Origin: Cololabis saira
Taxonomy: Eukaryota > Chordata > Actinopteri > Beloniformes > Belonidae
Reading direction: 5' to 3'
Length of the DNA: 64,000 nucleotides
Assembly (NCBI RefSeq): GCF_033807715.1
Contig: NC_084610.1
Span: forward strand, 6,324,769 to 6,388,768
Each line of letters starts with the position of its first letter. The stretch's first letter is position 1. Positions 58,911 through 64,000 of this stretch are shown one piece after another. Under the pieces are notes generated by a model. The model was not told where the DNA came from and ran no database searches. It saw only the letters and a list, made by a program, of their open reading frames with translations. The translations under genes were made by a program, and so were the position numbers.

Positions 58911-61590
58911 GAACCTGAATTGACTGATTGCTTTTAAAATCTGAATCTGAATGGACTCATTTCAAATTGAAACTATCGGTTTGAATGTGTATCAAGATAA
59001 AATCAAAACTTTATTTTATTCTATTGAAAAATTCAGTTCCCTGATTCATTCTCACTTTTCAGTTTCCCTTCCCTTCTTCCTTTAGAATTCATTTTTTCTA
59101 TTCAATTCTTTGTGACACACATCCGGGCCCTCGCATCAGGCAAAACTAGTTGAACGCAGATGGGAAGAAGTGGATTTTATGACAATACGCGCTTTACATC
59201 GTCTATACCTGGCATAAACACCTGGAGCAGTGATGTCCAGGGACCAACGTCCCAATGCTCAGGGTTCTAATGAAATAAATCAGACATATTCTGCCTTTTT
59301 GATCATTTTTACATGTATTCATTATCCTGTTCCTCGATATGGCCACATGTATTTATTTTTGTATTACCTAATTTATATTCAGATTCTCTTGCTTAATTTA
59401 TTTTAAATTTTTTTGCTACTCTTGTCATTCCATACAAATCAAATGCACAGCAAGCAGCTGAATTAATTTGAAGTCTCTTTACTGTGCAAGTGCAGAGTCT
59501 CACAGCGGCCAAACACAAACACTTGCTGCAGAAAAGGGTCTTCTTGTTGATACAGATGCAGCTTCATTCTTTTTCCCTATAAACAGGATTCATGAATAAT
59601 AAAATGAAAAGTGAAAGTGTATCAAAAGCTGGATAGATAGCAGATGATCTGGAGAGAAATGTAATGAAAAAGAAGTATCATAGAGGTACAGTAGGAAGAA
59701 GGAAAGAGAGCAAAAAGAGGGAGTGACACCATGGGAAAGTGGACTACATAGGAAAGGGAAGACAATACCATTAAGATGGAGAGATGAATGTGGAGGAAGA
59801 GGTAGCGAGGCATAAAAACCAGGGCAAGATGAGCAATATGTGCAAGTGAAAAGCAAGGGAGTGAGGAAGAGAGATGAAAATATGTTAGGGGGGATGAGGG
59901 CGGACAAGAAGATGGAGAGACTGGAAGAAAATTGGGCAAAGTGGGAGGAGATGAAAATGCATCTCAGAGAGCCGAGCTCTACTTCTGAATTAGAAAGCAG
60001 TGAAGGAGCAGATTTTCATCATGTTTTATTTTATTTTTTCTAAAGTGGGAGTTAATGAGACAGATTTTTTTTATTTCATTAGCCTGAGTTTGTGAAGAAA
60101 AAACTGATTTGGCAGCTACTTTCCTCTCTTGTTCCTGTTATTTCCTGATCTAAGGATGCGTTTGCACTTGGTTGATTTGATTAGAGTAGATCACTTAGAT
60201 ATCTGTGAACTGTGGGGAGGTTGGTCTATAATTTAAATCTAAAGCTTTTGGCATCAAACCAAGATCCATCAAAAAATAAAATACACATTTTTGAAACCAA
60301 AATTACATTTTTCCCTCTGAGTTGCTTAACAGTTCAAGAACATAAAACAGCAATGCTCAGCATCCTTCCATGTCAGCTTTTAGTTTGCTTCTTTTCTTGT
60401 TCGACTGTCTGACTTTCAAAACTGAAAAATAATGTTACAGGAAGCCCATGGTTGGGATACTTTTGCAGCATCAAATCGATGTTTGACCTACTTACTACTT
60501 ACTAGTCTCCACACCAAAGTTGCCAAAAGCCGGGTTCTTTCTAACAAGCAGAATCATCTTCAAGAGCAAGGTAACCTAAGAGGTTGAAAATCCCCTTTAT
60601 CGCTGGTCACACAGACACTCATGTGCCTTTACGCAGGTTTTATAAGTGTGTACATGTAAGGGTTTGTGCAAAGAAGGGTCTCCTGCAAGTGTCTGTTTTT
60701 GCTCTGGTCTCTTGATTCTGCAACTGCAGGGCATTCAATTGTCTGTTAGAAGGATATAACTTGCTAAGATGTACTTAATCACACTCTTGACATTTGAAAT
60801 AAACACCATATCCCAGCCTACAAACACAGACTTGTTTGGTAATTGATAAGGCACATGGCCATTCATTCATGATAGTTTTTGATTTCAAACAATGAGCATT
60901 TCTGTGGTTTCTAGAAAGATAAAACATCAAGGTTGTTGTCTTGTTACTATTTCTTTTTCCACATGCATGAATGATTAGGTGTGTCCAAACCTTTTAAGGG
61001 TACTGGTTGTTTTTATTTTATTGCCACAGGGCAACATGCAGCATGTCTTGCTGGCTATCACTTACCTTTAAACAGTAAGAAAAACAACACATTATATCGC
61101 AACAAAAGTCACACTCGGGGTTTGGAAAAGCTTGAAAGAACTTTGCTCTGAGTTTATTAGTTCCTTTGGGGTGAAGCACTGGGATGCAGACTTAGCAAAC
61201 CCAGGAAAACACTAAAACCTCAACCCACACATGTCAACAATACCATATTGAAAAACTATAATTATTTACATTATTGTTTCTGCACATGTGATTTATTTGA
61301 TATTTCAGTGTTTGATGTTGAAAAAACTTAATATATAAATTTATATTTTATTATATATAAAATAAAAGTATTTGTGAGCATAAGAGTTAAATGTGCAGAA
61401 ACGATGAAGACTGTGTTACAGCTGTGTTTTTGAATGATGCTCACACATCTGGTCACCTGATAACAGAATTGAACAACGTGAGCTGTATTATATCAACTCT
61501 AAAAAGACTGGCGTCTGAAGGACTTCAAGATGAATGACCTTCCAGTGATTTTTCTTTCTTTGACATGTCAAAAAAAAAGTACAAAATAAA
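58911..61590. other. Intergenic, nothing recognised
   Basis: Includes a purine-rich tract at 59600-59960. Long frames over this tract reflect its biased composition. No gene supported. Confidence 0.5.
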
Positions 61591-61599
61591 ACATATGCT

Positions 61600-62600
61600 A
61601 AAATGATGCGGAGAAATAACTTATCATTTCATTGTTATGCAGATGATCTACAGATCTATCTGCCACTGAAGTCTAAAGTCACTAGTGCACAAAGCTCCCT
61701 GCTGGAATGTATTGCTGACATCAAGCAGTGGTTGGCACACAATTTTTTACATTTAAATGAGGACAAAACGGAGTGCATTTTGTTTGGTGACACCGTGACT
61801 TTGGCGCTTTGTCCGGATCTTTTAGTCCCAAAGTTAGGAACCTGGGAGTTATTTTTGATAGCTTTTTAAAATTTGACCGACAAGTGGACAATGTTTTGAA
61901 GACAAGTTTTTATCAGTTGCGTCTTTTAGCCAAAGTAAAAACATTTTTGAGCCGTCACGATATGGAGAGAGCTATCCACGCTCTAGTCAGCTCCAGATTG
62001 GACTACTGTAATGCACTTTATGTTGGCATTGCCCAATCCTCTTTTAGCCGTCTTCAGCTGGTACAAAATGCAGCAGCCCGTCTTTTTACGAACACACCCA
62101 GAGGAGAGCATATCACCCCGGTCCTCTATTCCTTCACTGGCTGCCTGTTCGTTTTAGAGTTGATTTTAAACTTTTAATGTTTGTTTTTAAAGCTCTTAAC
62201 GGCCTTGCCCCTCCTTATTTATCAGATATTTTAACGGTGCGGGAGCCTGGTAGAGCTCTGAGATCCTCCAACCAACGTTTGCTGGAAGTGCCCAGGTCAA
62301 AGCAGAAGCACTGGGGTGACCGAGCTTTTTCAGTTGCCGGCCCCAGGCTCTGGAATAAGCTCCCCTGTGAGTTACGCACCATCTCTGACCTTGGCCTTTT
62401 TAAATCTAAAATTAAAACTTATTTATTCAGGGTGGCTTTTAATACCCTGTAGTGTGGCGACACTTTTTTATACTTGATGTTTTTTATATGTTCATATGTT
62501 TTATTCTTGTTTTATTTTGTTGTATGTTATGTAAAGCCCTTTGGTTCACCTTCAGGTTGATGTAAGGTGCTATATAAATAAAGTACATTTACATTTATGT
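61600..62600 (+). mobile_element. 5'-truncated L2-like LINE
   Basis: Begins inside ORF2 and runs through its C-terminus to a 3' tail AAGGTGCTATATAAATAAAG (about 62565-62585). 5' truncation is normal for LINEs. Confidence 0.85.
61603..62452 (+). pseudogene. LINE ORF2 fragment (reverse transcriptase end)
   Basis: Frame 1 has SFHCYADDLQIYLPL (YADD box) and FLHLNEDKTECILFG. Frame 2 (from 61809) has VRNLGVIFD, LDYCNALYVG and RLQLVQNAAARL. Frame 3 (from 62177) has ALNGLAPPYLSD and FSVAGPRLWNKLP, FKSKIKTYLFR. Two frame breaks. L2/Maui-like. Confidence 0.85.
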
Positions 62601-64000
62601 CAATAAAATTGTATACTCATTACACATTTTTGGAGGTGTAAATGATATGAACATGTGTCAGTGAGATGTACGCAGAAATTTAGACCACCATCCTATTTTG
62701 AGAGGGCCCAAGACAATATGGCAACAATGGAGTATATTGGAGTGTGTGTGTGTACTTGAAATATATGTACTTTTGTCCTGTGAAGGCTTTTATTCTTGAT
62801 ATTTTGATTTCCGTGGTAGAAAGATGTGTTCAGGACTGAACCTGGAAATATACATTTAACATAATTTGGTTTCATGTTTGTAATACTTTGACTTCATCAT
62901 TATGGTTACTTCCTTTTGTGACATTTTGAGAAAGTAATTTGCTCTGTACTTATTAGCACTTCCTACTTAAGTTGGAAGTTTACTTGATCAAGGTATCATA
63001 CTGAAAAATGACCAAGAATTTTTTTTTATCTGAAGATGGTTGAGGAGGGGTAGTGAAACAGTTCCTATTGCATTTATGTGATAAAGTATGCATGTTAAGA
63101 AATTGAGAGGATCTTGACCTTTTGAACAGTGTTTTCCTTTAGCCGTTTGAAAGTTGAATGTTATATTTTAATGTAGACCACCAGTGCCCTTTTTTTTGCT
63201 GTATTTATGCACTTATATATTTATTTATATACTTTTATAGCTTTTATATTCATTTTAGTGTTCATCTGTACTACTAATGTTACATTAGCGGTACTGAATA
63301 ACCAGTGAGGAGGCTTTCTGTCCTCCAGCAGACGACATACAGTATCTAGGTGCATGTGGGCTGGAGTATAGTATGAAAAATCAAATGACAAGTGAAGGAG
63401 GCAGCTGAGATTACAATACACACAGTAGCTTACACATAATACATGGTTTCACACAGTTTACATTTTATTTTGCTCAAATTTGTGCATATACAAAGGATGT
63501 TTTTGAATACAGTGAACTTCCTACATGTCATACGTGTGTGGGTGCGTGCTTTGTAAGCATACGTTCATGTGCTGCACAGTATATTTGAAATATTGGCACA
63601 GATGTCTCCCACAGAGATTGTGAATGTGCGCTGTAATGAATGTGGGCATTTCATAGCATTGATCAATAATACTGCCGATTGATTCTCTTAGAGATAAATC
63701 CCCTGCCGCTGCATCTTCAAGCACTTATTGATCATGCAGAAATGTGTGCACATGCAGCATAAAAAACACCATTCTCAAAGTTAACTGTTAGGCACACACA
63801 TATGCAAATAATTGTGTGCAGGTGTACATATTAAAATAAAGATAATGACAAGCAAACACTGGGATGAACTTCCAAGCTCTTTTATTGTCAGTTATGTGGG
63901 AAATGTGTTTGGATCATCATATGCATATTAGATATGAACATTGGCAGGCTCGTTAACAGAACTGGGCCACCAGCTTTTTGCATGGCTTGCTTTATATAAT
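62601..64000. other. Intergenic, nothing recognised
   Basis: No gene, RNA or element end that I can support. Confidence 0.5.

Noticed and set aside
59590..59939. Two - strand frames of 105 codons
   Set aside because: They reflect a purine-rich (+ strand) tract, giving Ser/Leu/Phe-rich translations in overlapping frames.

Overview
The window is genomic DNA from a teleost fish. It carries one multi-exon host gene whose protein is clearly the Na+/K+-ATPase alpha-1 catalytic subunit (atp1a1), and the rest is intronic or intergenic DNA full of typical fish transposons (Tol2-like hAT, Tc1, piggyBac-like, TTAA-flanked MITEs, L2-like LINE, tRNA-derived SINE, DIRS). The species cannot be named from the sequence.

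Region 1-24,860 holds the whole atp1a1 gene on the + strand. A TATA-type promoter with GC box and CRE-like site (about 2030-2102) drives a first exon that codes only for MGRG (2344-2355). A 9.9-kb first intron follows, then 22 further coding exons (12268-24526). The 23 exons join without a frame break into a 1025-residue P-type ATPase with [28 protein letters not shown] and all cation-site acidic residues. Relative to the mammalian gene as I remember it, one exon is split in two (102+102 nt) and two are fused (309 nt). Several elements sit very close to gene signals: a Tol2-like hAT element with a perfect 8-bp target duplication ends about 220 bp upstream of the likely start site, and two MITEs start about 10 nt after the splice donors of exons 10 and 13.

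Region 24,860-50,060 has no host gene I can recognise. It contains a tRNA-derived SINE (26636-26940), a TTAA-flanked transposon (27094-28430) carrying a nested Mutator-like palindrome with ~400-bp arms and 9-bp target duplications, a decayed piggyBac-like element (32216-34078), a second TTAA-flanked copy with a nested hAT MITE (37323-38042), an inverted third copy (45636-45915) that shares flanking DNA with the first, and a broken Tc1 transposon (46565-48129).

Region 50,063-56,290 is a DIRS-type tyrosine-recombinase retrotransposon on the - strand (gag, reverse transcriptase/RNase H, tyrosine recombinase), with inverted terminal repeats and an internal complementary region. Its leader carries a 113-bp-period tandem repeat and a nested hAT-like transposon (54091-55822). 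Downstream are a shorter MITE copy (57784-58079), repeat fragments and a 5'-truncated L2-like LINE (about 61600-62600). No rRNA, functional tRNA or CRISPR array is seen.
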